DNA from: Bacteroidales bacterium Bact_23
GTDB taxonomy: Bacteria > Bacteroidota > Bacteroidia > Bacteroidales > Lentimicrobiaceae
Direction of reading: 5' to 3'
Assembly (NCBI GenBank): GCA_001603685.1
Contig: LUZO01000007.1
Location: 1-12,257, forward strand
DNA: 12,257 bases
Shown here: positions 5,984-12,257 of the stretch, in pieces
Layout: every line of letters starts with the position of its first letter
Numbering within the stretch: position 1 is the first letter of the stretch
Notes under the pieces: generated by a model
The model's database searches: none
What the model was told of the DNA's origin: nothing
Seen by the model: only the letters and a program-made list of their open reading frames with translations
Position numbers and translations under genes: made by a program

Positions 5984-7102
5984 TCACACAATTTCCATCC
6001 CCTCATGGGCGGTGCCCTCCTTAACACTGAAAAGCTTATGGTCTATGTTGCCGCCTTCAAATATTTTATTGATTCTCTCGGGCTGGGTATCGGTGATGAA
6101 TACCTGGCCGAACGAGTTATCGCCCACCAGATGAATCAATTGAGAGACCCTTTCGTTGTCGAGCTTGTCAAAGATATCATCGAGCAGAAGAATTGGCTTA
6201 TAGCCTTTAACGCCCTGGGTATAGTCAAACTGTGCCAACCTGATGGCCAGAACAAAAGATTTTTGCTGCCCCTGCGATCCGAATTTCTTTACCGGATATC
6301 CGCCAATGGTGAATTCCAGGTCGTCACGGTGAACTCCCGAAGTGGTGTAACGGGAGGCAAGATCGCGCTGCAGGTTGGCTTTCAGCAACTCATGGAGCGA
6401 CATTTCGCGCAAATCGGAATGATAGGCGATATCTACCACCTCGCGGCCGTTGCTGATGAACTCGAAATATTTTCTGAAAACCGGAATAAATCCCTCGATA
6501 AACACATTTCTCCGGGCAAAGATACGGGCGGCCGGCCCGGCCATCTGCTCGTTCCATATTTCAAGCGAGGTGTTGTCGAAATAGCGCCTCTCGGCAAAGT
6601 CCTTCAGCAGCGCATTCCTCTGAGCCAGCGCCTTGTTATAGGTAATCAGATCGTTGAGATACATGCGGTCGAACTGCGAAATGACCATATCCATGTATTT
6701 CCGTCTGGTTTCGCTCCCTTCGTTGATCATATCGCGGTCGTACGGCGAAACCATCACCAGAGGGAATTCGCCAATGTGGTCAGCCATCCGGTCATACTCC
6801 TTCGTATTGATCTTGAACTGCTTGCGCTGATTCCTCTTCTGAATGCAGCTCACCTCATCATTTCCGTTTCCGTTGCGCACAAACTGGCCGTGAATGGCAA
6901 AGAAATCCTCATCATGCCTGATATTCTGCATATCCGACAGGTTGAAGTAACTTTTCGTAAACGAAAGGTAGTGAATGGCATCGAGCAGATTTGTTTTCCC
7001 CGAGCCGTTGCGGCCGGTAAAACAGTTGATTTTCTCAGAAAACTCAAGCGAAGCCTCGGCGTAATTCTTAAAATTGTAAATGGTTAGTTTTCTGAGATAC
7101 AT
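5984..7102 (-). CDS. recF: DNA replication and repair protein RecF
   Basis: RecF is an SMC-like ATPase that binds gapped DNA and, with RecO and RecR, helps load RecA at stalled forks. In 372 residues the sequence shows the N-terminal KLTIYNFKNY, Walker A GRNGSGKT (30-37), the ABC-type signature FGSQGQQKS (274-282) and Walker B ILLLDDIFDKLD (304-315). The length matches the family. It starts three bases after the ispH stop codon, so the two are translated from one transcript. In many bacteria recF lies in the dnaA-dnaN region; here it follows ispH instead and neither dnaA nor dnaN is in the window. The opposite strand carries a nearly gene-length open frame, which I regard as a codon-bias shadow. 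Confidence 0.97.
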   Translation of the reverse strand: MYLRKLTIYNFKNYAEASLEFSEKINCFTGRNGSGKTNLLDAIHYLSFTKSYFNLSDMQNIRHDEDFFAIHGQFVRNGNGNDEVSCIQKRNQRKQFKINTKEYDRMADHIGEFPLVMVSPYDRDMINEGSETRRKYMDMVISQFDRMYLNDLITYNKALAQRNALLKDFAERRYFDNTSLEIWNEQMAGPAARIFARRNVFIEGFIPVFRKYFEFISNGREVVDIAYHSDLREMSLHELLKANLQRDLASRYTTSGVHRDDLEFTIGGYPVKKFGSQGQQKSFVLAIRLAQFDYTQGVKGYKPILLLDDIFDKLDNERVSQLIHLVGDNSFGQVFITDTQPERINKIFEGGNIDHKLFSVKEGTAHEGMEIV

Positions 7103-7105
7103 ATG

Positions 7106-8002
7106 CTATTTGTTTGATTGAACGATTTCGCTGACTCTTGCCGCCACCTCTTCCATCAGCCAGACGGGGGTTGAAGTTGCTCCTGATATTCCGATTGAAG
7201 CAGCTCCGAAGAACCAGTTTTCCACCTCGCCGGCTCCGGCCACCACATAGGTTTCCGGATTGACCTCCCGTGCGATTCCCGACAGGTATTTCCCGTTCGA
7301 GCTATCCTTTCCGCTCACAAAGATAAGTACATCGTGCCTTGCGGCAAATGCTTTCAGTTCAGGTACCCTGCGGCTCATCTGGCGGCAGATGCTGTTGGTA
7401 ACGGTAACCATATCGCTTCTTCCGGTCTGCTGCCGTGATTTCGCGGCTATGATGACGCAAAGTTCCGCATACTCAGCTTCGCTGGCAGTGGTCTGGACAA
7501 ACAGATGAAGCGGCTGGCTGTAGTCAATCAGTTCCGCCTCCTCTTTTTTGCTGATCAGCAGGGCATTCCCTTCGGCCTGCCCCAGAAGCCCGATTATTTC
7601 AGGATGCCCCGGTTTGCCGAAAATCACCACCTGTCCTGATCCGCTCTCCCTGAATTGCCTGCTGCTCTCCCTTACCCTGTGCTGCAGGCGGAGTACCACC
7701 GGGCAGGTAGCATCGATGACCACTGCCCCCTGATCTTCAAGCTTCCGGTAGGTTTCAGGCGGCTCGCCGTGGGCTCGGATAAAAACCACCTGTTTGCTTC
7801 CATCGGCCTCCTCATGGGTAATAAACTCCATACCCAGCTTTCTGAGCCGGCTGATCTCCTCCTCGTTATGCACCAGGCTGCCCAGCGAATGAATGGTACC
7901 GTAACGCTTCAGCCCTTCTTCGGCTGCCTTTATGGCACGGTTCACCCCCGAACAGAATCCGGAAAAACGGTCGATTTCGATGATGGGAAAAGGATGGCTC
8001 AT
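7106..8002 (-). CDS. ispH: 4-hydroxy-3-methylbut-2-enyl diphosphate reductase (IspH)
   Basis: The last enzyme of the methylerythritol phosphate pathway reduces HMBPP to IPP and DMAPP with an iron-sulfur cluster. The three cluster cysteines are in GFCSGV (C17), DATCPVV (C100) and NSICRQMS (C206). Substrate-binding residues are also present: H45 in LVHN, H78 in RAHG, H133 and E135 in PGHPEIIG, the VQTTAS motif (169-174) and DSSNGKYL (233-240). At 298 residues it has the normal length. Two motifs vary from the commonest forms: CSGV rather than CFGV, and SGATSTP (273-279) where AGASTP is usual. It sits 51 bp after porQ and 3 bp before recF. A TATTTTTG box just ahead of the ATG is listed separately. 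Confidence 0.96.
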   Translation of the reverse strand: MSHPFPIIEIDRFSGFCSGVNRAIKAAEEGLKRYGTIHSLGSLVHNEEEISRLRKLGMEFITHEEADGSKQVVFIRAHGEPPETYRKLEDQGAVVIDATCPVVLRLQHRVRESSRQFRESGSGQVVIFGKPGHPEIIGLLGQAEGNALLISKKEEAELIDYSQPLHLFVQTTASEAEYAELCVIIAAKSRQQTGRSDMVTVTNSICRQMSRRVPELKAFAARHDVLIFVSGKDSSNGKYLSGIAREVNPETYVVAGAGEVENWFFGAASIGISGATSTPVWLMEEVAARVSEIVQSNK

Positions 8003-8006
8003 GCTG

Positions 8007-8014
8007 CAAAAATA
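8007..8014 (-). promoter_or_regulatory. Perfect TAnnTTTG box just upstream of ispH
   Basis: On the minus strand TATTTTTG fits the Bacteroidetes -7 consensus exactly, ending five bases before the ispH ATG. Transcription from it would begin at or next to the start codon, giving a leaderless message. No TTTG is present 19-21 bp upstream, so this may be chance in an A/T-rich gap. Confidence 0.28.
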
Positions 8015-8053
8015 AGCAATGCAGTGAGTACTTTTACAGTAAATACGGCAAAA

Positions 8054-9139
8054 CTATTGAAGCCCGCCGTCGACGGAAGTGCGGCTTTTGCCGAATTCTC
8101 CGAGATTGAAGGCAATGCTCAGGAAGTTTGGCGATCCGGCAAGATGATAGGTTGAACGGGAATAGGAGAAGTTAAACTTTGAAATCCTGAAGCCGAAACC
8201 CCATGAAAACCCAACGGTTGATCGCTTGCTCTCAATTTTCATCTCCTGGCGGCGCTGATAATTGTATCCGAAACGGATGCTGAAGTTTTTGGTGGGCAGA
8301 AACTCACCGCCCAGCACAACATGCCTCAGCGCTTTGTCAACCATCTCGCCGGTTTTGCTTTTTGTTTTCAATTCGCCGGTAAACGGATCAACCACATCTT
8401 CAAGCGGATCGTAATAGGTCAGGTCCCATTTCTGGAGGTTGGTAAGCAGCAACGAATAGCGGAAAGGCATGTGATTCAGCTTCTTCGAAAGGCCGAACTG
8501 CAGTTCGAACGGCAGGGGTTCGCGATTGGCGGCCGTATATGTGCTGATCTGTCTGCCGATGTTCCGGGCCACCAGCGATGCGGTAAAGCCCGAACGGGCA
8601 TGGTAAGAGGCGGCCACATCCACACCCAGCCCGAACGAATTGTAGGTTTCGAAGGTGGAAAAAACCGGTTTCAGGTTGGCTCCAATGCTGAAGAGCGAAT
8701 CGAGCCTGCGCCCCCATCCCAGTACGAATGCATACTCACCGGCGGTGAATTCGCCGCTCTCTTCGCCCAGAATCCCGGTTTCATCGGTATAGGTAAATCT
8801 GCCGTAATCGATGTATTGCATGCTTGCCGCAAAACTGCCGAGCTTGTCGAATGTCCGCGAATAGCTGACAAAGCCGTAGTTTATGTCGGTGTAGTAATCC
8901 ACAAAATTCAGCGACAGGGCATTGTGCATCTCGGGACTGATCATGGAGGGGTTGTTTAATCCAACCGAAAGATCCTGATCGGCTATGGCCAGAAAGTTCC
9001 CGCCAAGAGCGGCAACCCGCGGCGAATTGGGCAGATTAAGAAAGCGGTAGGTGCTTGTCCCTCCGATCTGGGCCATAAGGCCGGTGGAAAGGAAAAGACC
9101 GGATATCAATACAAATAGCAGAGATATTTTTCTGATCAC
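8054..9139 (-). CDS. porQ: Type IX secretion system protein PorQ
   Basis: PorQ is an outer-membrane protein of the PorV/FadL-like barrel family and part of the T9SS attachment complex, where it holds PorZ at the cell surface. The 361-residue sequence has a signal peptide with hydrophobic core (residues 5-21) and a likely cut after A23 (GLMA/QIGG). It is followed by the PorQ hallmark GGTSTYRFLNLPNSPRVAAL (26-45) and alternating, aromatic-rich strands typical of a beta-barrel. The start is a GTG at 9139: no in-frame ATG lies between the upstream stop and the signal peptide core, and GTG gives a proper charged n-region (IRK). It heads the cluster that continues into ispH, recF and the FAH-family gene. 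A weak promoter and a perfect inverted repeat lie just upstream. The rest of the T9SS genes are not in this window. Confidence 0.9.
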   Translation of the reverse strand: MIRKISLLFVLISGLFLSTGLMAQIGGTSTYRFLNLPNSPRVAALGGNFLAIADQDLSVGLNNPSMISPEMHNALSLNFVDYYTDINYGFVSYSRTFDKLGSFAASMQYIDYGRFTYTDETGILGEESGEFTAGEYAFVLGWGRRLDSLFSIGANLKPVFSTFETYNSFGLGVDVAASYHARSGFTASLVARNIGRQISTYTAANREPLPFELQFGLSKKLNHMPFRYSLLLTNLQKWDLTYYDPLEDVVDPFTGELKTKSKTGEMVDKALRHVVLGGEFLPTKNFSIRFGYNYQRRQEMKIESKRSTVGFSWGFGFRISKFNFSYSRSTYHLAGSPNFLSIAFNLGEFGKSRTSVDGGLQ

Positions 9140-9167
9140 AAATCTTGTTTTTAGCTGTGCAATTATT

Positions 9168-9186
9168 CAGTGAACAATATTCACTG
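9168..9186. repeat. Perfect 7+7 bp inverted repeat upstream of porQ
   Basis: CAGTGAA (9168-9174), a 5-base A/T spacer, then TTCACTG (9180-9186). It lies 29 bp before the porQ start codon, immediately downstream of a possible -7 box, so it would cover the transcription start. It could be an operator for a dimeric regulator or a hairpin at the 5' end of the mRNA. No regulator is encoded nearby. Confidence 0.6.
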
Positions 9187-9187
9187 G

Positions 9188-9221
9188 CAAAGAAACGGAG
9201 CATTTGGCTGATTATTGCAAA
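9188..9221 (-). promoter_or_regulatory. Possible promoter of the porQ-ispH-recF-FAH cluster
   Basis: On the minus strand a TTTG (9218-9221) is followed after 22 bp by TTTCTTTG (9188-9195), which matches TAnnTTTG except at the second base. Transcription would start near 9181, inside the inverted repeat, about 40 bases before the porQ GTG. The spacer is slightly longer than usual. Confidence 0.38.
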
Positions 9222-9316
9222 AACGCCGTGAATTCATCAAAAATTCATGCATTTCCCGGCAATCAGCCGCCTGCCGCTTCCGGTGCTGCCACTCCCCCGT
9301 TCCCGTTCAGGCCGGG

Positions 9317-11584
9317 TTATAGTCCCGCCTGCTTCCTGATGAGGTTGAGGGCGCCTCCCGCTTTGAACCACTCAATCTGTGCCTCGTTGTAGGTGTGGTT
9401 CACGCTGAAGGTTTCCGTGGTGCCGTCGTCGTGCTTCAGGGTAACCGAAAGCGGTTTTCCCGGAGCGAAGCCGGTGAGGCCGTTCACCGAAATCAGGTCA
9501 TTCTCGCGGATTTTATCATAATCCGTTTTGTCGGCAAAAGTGAGGGCCAGCATTCCCTGCTTCTTGAGGTTTGTTTCATGGATTCTGGCAAACGACTTTA
9601 CCAGCACCACTTTCACGCCAAGGTGTCGCGGCTCCATGGCGGCATGCTCACGCGACGATCCTTCGCCATAGTTCTCATCGCCCACCACAATTGATCCCTG
9701 GCCAGCAGCCTTGTAGGCACGGGCAACCGCCGGAACGGCTCCGTAATCGCCTGTAAGGCCGTTCTTTACCAGGTTTGTCTTCTCATTGAAAAAATTCACC
9801 GCACCAATCAGCAGGTTATCGGAGATGTTGTCGAGGTGCCCTCTGAACCTGAGCCAGGGACCGGCCATCGAGATGTGGTCGGTGGTGCATTTGCCCTTTG
9901 CCTTGATCAGCAGGCGAAGCTCCGGCATATCCTTTCCATCCCACGGGGCAAACGGCTCAAGCAGCTGAAGGCGCGACGAACCGGGCTTTACAACCACTTC
10001 CACACCGCTTCCGTCTTCCATCGGAGCAATAAACCCGGCATCCTCAAACTCAAATCCCTTTGCGGGAAGCTCCAGACCCTCCGGAAGGTCGAGCGAAACC
10101 CACTCTCCGTCTTCGTTCTGCAGCTTATCGGTAAGCGGATTGAAAGTAAGATCGCCGGCAATGGCGTATGCGGTTACCAATTCAGGCGAAGCCACAAAGG
10201 CATGGGTGTTCGGGTTGCCATCGTTTCGCTTTGCAAAGTTCCTGTTGAACGAGGTAATGATTGAGTTTTTCCGTTCCGGATCACTGGTATGGCGTTTCCA
10301 CTGGCCGATACAGGGGCCGCAGGCGTTTGCCATCACCACGCCGCCGATCTCTTCGAAAACATCAAGCAGCCCGTCGCGCTCCGTGGTGTATCTGATCTGC
10401 TCGGAACCCGGCGTAACGATAAACTCGCCCCTCACCTTCAGCTTCTTCTCTTTTGCCTGCCTTGCAATGGAAGCGGCACGGGTAAGGTCTTCGTACGAAG
10501 AGTTGGTGCAGGAGCCGATCAGCCCCACTTCAAGCTGAGCTGGATAACCTTTTTCCCTTACCACTTTAACAAATTCCGAAACCGGATAGGCGGCATCGGG
10601 GGTAAAAGGCCCGTTTACATGAGGTTCCAGCTTCGAAAGGTCAATTTCAATCAACTGGTCGTAATATTTTTCGGGATTTTTATAAACATCCTCATCAGAG
10701 CGCAGGTCGGCCATGATTTTATCGGCCATATCGGCAATCACTTCCCTGCCTGTTTCCCTGAGGTAGGCACCCATTTTCCTGTCGTAGCCGAAAACGGAGG
10801 TGGTTGCCCCTATTTCGGCGCCCATATTGCAAATGGTTCCTTTGCCGGTTGCCGAGATCGTATCGGCGCCTTCGCCGAAATACTCAACAATGGCGCCGGT
10901 TCCGCCCTTTACGGTCAGGATTCCGGCCACTTTCAGAATCACATCCTTGGCCGATGTCCAGCCATTGAGCCTTCCGGTAAGCTTTACGCCGATCAGTCTG
11001 GGCATTTTCAGCTCCCATGCCATTCCGGCCATCACATCAACGGCATCCGCGCCGCCCACTCCGATGGCAATCATCCCGAGACCTCCGGCATTGGGCGTGT
11101 GCGAATCTGTTCCGATCATCATACCGCCCGGGAACGCATAATTCTCGAGCACCACCTGGTGGATGATACCCGCACCCGGCTTCCAGAAGCCGATTCCGTA
11201 TTTATTCGATACTGATTGCAGAAAGTCGTACACCTCGCGGTTCTGATCCATAGCCGAATCGAGGTCGGCCCTGGCTCCCGACTGCGCAAGAATCAGGTGG
11301 TCGCAATGAACGGTTGAGGGTACCGCCGTTTTGCTGCGCCCGGCATTCATAAACTGAAGCAGCGCCATCTGGGCTGTTGCATCCTGCATGGCTACCCTGT
11401 CGGGTGCAAAGTTGACATAGTCAACGCCTCTGGCATAAGGCTTAAATTTCTCGCCATCAAACAGATGGGCGTATAAAATTTTTTCACTTAAAGTGAGCGG
11501 CCTGCCAAGCATTTCCCTTGCTGCCTGTACGCGTCCGGGCATTGAAGCATATACCCGCTGAATCAAATCAAGATCGAATAACAT
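9317..11584 (-). CDS. acn: Aconitate hydratase (aconitase), mitochondrial type
   Basis: Aconitase interconverts citrate and isocitrate through cis-aconitate in the TCA cycle. The 755-residue protein resembles the mitochondrial family rather than the longer (about 890-residue) AcnA/IRP type. The [4Fe-4S] ligands are C359 in IGSCTNSSYED and C422 and C425 in ANACGPCIGQW. Other family motifs are PSTVHCDHL (89-97), GTDSHTPNAGGLG (158-170), GKCTTDHISMAG (564-575) and, in the C-terminal swivel domain, YGEGSSREHAAMEPRHLG (639-656) with the active-site serine at S643/S644 and R645. Start at ATG 11584. It appears to be a single-gene unit: 170 bp separate it from the gene upstream and 177 bp from porQ downstream. 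I see no clear intrinsic terminator after its stop, only short GC-rich stems around 9250-9315. Confidence 0.97.
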   Translation of the reverse strand: MLFDLDLIQRVYASMPGRVQAAREMLGRPLTLSEKILYAHLFDGEKFKPYARGVDYVNFAPDRVAMQDATAQMALLQFMNAGRSKTAVPSTVHCDHLILAQSGARADLDSAMDQNREVYDFLQSVSNKYGIGFWKPGAGIIHQVVLENYAFPGGMMIGTDSHTPNAGGLGMIAIGVGGADAVDVMAGMAWELKMPRLIGVKLTGRLNGWTSAKDVILKVAGILTVKGGTGAIVEYFGEGADTISATGKGTICNMGAEIGATTSVFGYDRKMGAYLRETGREVIADMADKIMADLRSDEDVYKNPEKYYDQLIEIDLSKLEPHVNGPFTPDAAYPVSEFVKVVREKGYPAQLEVGLIGSCTNSSYEDLTRAASIARQAKEKKLKVRGEFIVTPGSEQIRYTTERDGLLDVFEEIGGVVMANACGPCIGQWKRHTSDPERKNSIITSFNRNFAKRNDGNPNTHAFVASPELVTAYAIAGDLTFNPLTDKLQNEDGEWVSLDLPEGLELPAKGFEFEDAGFIAPMEDGSGVEVVVKPGSSRLQLLEPFAPWDGKDMPELRLLIKAKGKCTTDHISMAGPWLRFRGHLDNISDNLLIGAVNFFNEKTNLVKNGLTGDYGAVPAVARAYKAAGQGSIVVGDENYGEGSSREHAAMEPRHLGVKVVLVKSFARIHETNLKKQGMLALTFADKTDYDKIRENDLISVNGLTGFAPGKPLSVTLKHDDGTTETFSVNHTYNEAQIEWFKAGGALNLIRKQAGL

Positions 11585-11615
11585 AGAAAAAGTGATAAAA
11601 CTTATTAAAACAATT

Positions 11616-11650
11616 AAAACTTACAGAGTTACGGTAGTTTACGGAACAAA
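11616..11650 (-). promoter_or_regulatory. Possible aconitase promoter
   Basis: On the minus strand TTTG (11647-11650) lies 23 bp before TAAGTTTT (11616-11623), which matches TAnnTTTG at all but the last base. A start near 11610 would give a leader of about 25 bases. The spacer is longer than the preferred 19-21 bp and the region is A/T-rich, so chance matches are likely. Confidence 0.3.
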
Positions 11651-11712
11651 AAACAACAAATTCCCGTGCTTGCGGAAATCCTTTCCGGAAACATCACCAA
11701 TAACATCAAAAC

Positions 11713-11732
11713 CAGGGTTTTGTTTAACCCTG
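11713..11732. repeat. Inverted repeat between the right-edge gene and aconitase
   Basis: CAGGGTT (11713-11719) pairs with AACCCTG (11726-11732) around a 6-base loop. In the minus direction, the direction of both flanking genes, it is followed by GGTTTTG, a poor T tract. It may be a weak terminator for the gene ending at 11755 or a hairpin in the aconitase leader. A second shorter stem, CGGAAA/TTTCCG (11673-11678/11682-11687), lies nearby. Confidence 0.45.
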
Positions 11733-11754
11733 AAACCAAATGCGCTACAAAAAC

Positions 11755-12257
11755 TTAAACACCCTTCTCTCCTACGAAGTAGTCTTCTTTATCCCGGAAC
11801 AATACATTAAAGGTGGTAAGGCTGCCGTAGATTCTGGTGATATATTGCTGCAGATTCACCTTGTCTTCATCGGTCAGTTCGCTGGCATTTATTCTCTGCT
11901 CCATTACGCGGAGGCGGTCACGAACCATTACGATTTTATGGAAAAAGGCGTCAATCGGCACCTCTTTCTCTTTCAGCGACGAATCGCCCGGGTATAATAC
12001 CATTCTTCCGCCCGTCCATTTCTGTCCCAACTGAACCGTTTCCTGAAGATCGGTGAAACGGCGGAGCACCCTGATCAGGCTTTTTTCCATTTTCTCATAA
12101 GTAGCCATATCCGAAGGAGTTTCCACTGCCTCAAGCACCCTGAGGCCGGCAAAATCGCGCTGAATAATGCGGGTACCGTTCTCGATGAAGGTGATCTCCC
12201 AGGCATCGCTTCGCACCTGAATAACAACTCCTTTTCCAAACTGAGGGTGTTCAACCC
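11755..12257 (-). CDS. Conserved-looking protein of unknown function, KOW/tudor-like N-terminus (5' end cut off)
   Basis: The frame stays open to the window edge, so the start is missing and 166 codons are visible. A GTG at 12216 is inside the frame and should not be taken as the start: the 13 residues before it (VEHPQFGKGVVIQ) belong to the same domain. The first ~40 visible residues have the pattern HPxFGxGxV...I.FIENGTRIIQRDFAGLRVL, like the small tudor/KOW-like barrel at the C-terminus of PcrA/UvrD helicases and in CarD-like proteins, which can bind RNA polymerase or nucleic acid. The rest is helical and charged, with a distinctive segment around VPIDAFFHKIVMVRDRLRVM and YITRIYGSLTTFNVLF. 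No signal peptide, membrane segment or catalytic motif is seen. I do not recognise a named family for the whole protein. It ends at TAA 11755-11757, 170 bp before aconitase. Confidence 0.75.
   Translation of the reverse strand, partial: VEHPQFGKGVVIQVRSDAWEITFIENGTRIIQRDFAGLRVLEAVETPSDMATYEKMEKSLIRVLRRFTDLQETVQLGQKWTGGRMVLYPGDSSLKEKEVPIDAFFHKIVMVRDRLRVMEQRINASELTDEDKVNLQQYITRIYGSLTTFNVLFRDKEDYFVGEKGV

Noticed and set aside
5909..7087. A 392-codon open frame on the plus strand almost fully antisense to recF
   Set aside because: The minus strand encodes an unmistakable RecF with all ATPase motifs. The antisense product has no recognisable motif, and long opposite-strand frames are expected from the codon bias of this DNA.
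9240..9316. Terminator after aconitase
   Set aside because: Only short GC-rich stems of 4-5 bp are present (for example CCCG/CGGG and CGGCA/TGCCG), and the nearest T run is not adjacent to any of them.
10289..11215. A 308-codon plus-strand frame antisense to aconitase
   Set aside because: It is a shadow of the aconitase coding frame, with no recognisable motifs and no promoter or ribosome binding site.
12214..12216. GTG as the start of the right-edge gene
   Set aside because: The frame continues upstream to the window edge, and the residues before the GTG (HPQFGKGVV) form the beginning of the same small domain, so the GTG is an internal valine.
1..12257. Mobile element, CRISPR array, phage or defence system
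   Set aside because: No transposase, integrase, repeat-spacer array, target-site duplication or known defence motif was found. Although tRNA genes are common integration sites, no repeated tRNA fragment was seen nearby.

Overview
The window reads as chromosomal housekeeping DNA from a member of the Bacteroidetes (Bacteroidota), most likely near Bacteroidales/Marinilabiliales. The evidence is a textbook Bacteroidetes promoter (TTTG, 19 bp, TAnnTTTG) ahead of the tRNA pair, a PorQ gene of the type IX secretion system (a machine restricted to this phylum), a DUF721 gene near recF, tRNA genes without encoded CCA, and few clear Shine-Dalgarno sequences. The order-level placement is inference.

Layout. 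1-249: AT-rich non-coding DNA ending in the tRNA promoter. 250-483: tRNA-Ser(GCU) and tRNA-Pro(UGG), each followed by its own terminator-like hairpin. 612-2579 (+): a large fusion of a GT2 glycosyltransferase with a membrane polyprenyl-phosphate sugar transferase-like module that seems to have lost its catalytic segment. 2681-4006 (+): a lipoyl-carrying E2 acyltransferase with a terminator behind it. 4074-4895 (+): a DnaQ-type (DEDDh) exonuclease with an ExoX-like C-terminal domain. 4976-5272 (+): a DUF721/DciA-family protein. 5286-9139 (-): a tight leftward cluster transcribed as porQ, ispH, recF, then a fumarylacetoacetate hydrolase (FAH)-family enzyme; it meets the DUF721 gene tail to tail with a 13 bp gap. 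9317-11584 (-): aconitase of the mitochondrial type. 11755-12257 (-): the 3' part of a protein with a small KOW/tudor-like N-terminal motif and a helical C-terminus, cut by the window edge.

Functional themes are envelope glycan synthesis and protein secretion (the GT fusion, PorQ), central metabolism (E2, aconitase, FAH-family enzyme, IspH) and genome maintenance (exonuclease, DUF721, RecF). I see no mobile element, CRISPR array, toxin-antitoxin pair or defence island. I do not find a clear new multi-gene system. The observations most worth a second look are the catalytically stripped GT2/sugar-transferase fusion, the unassigned protein at the right edge, and a perfect 7+7 bp inverted repeat at the likely start of the porQ-ispH-recF-FAH transcript.
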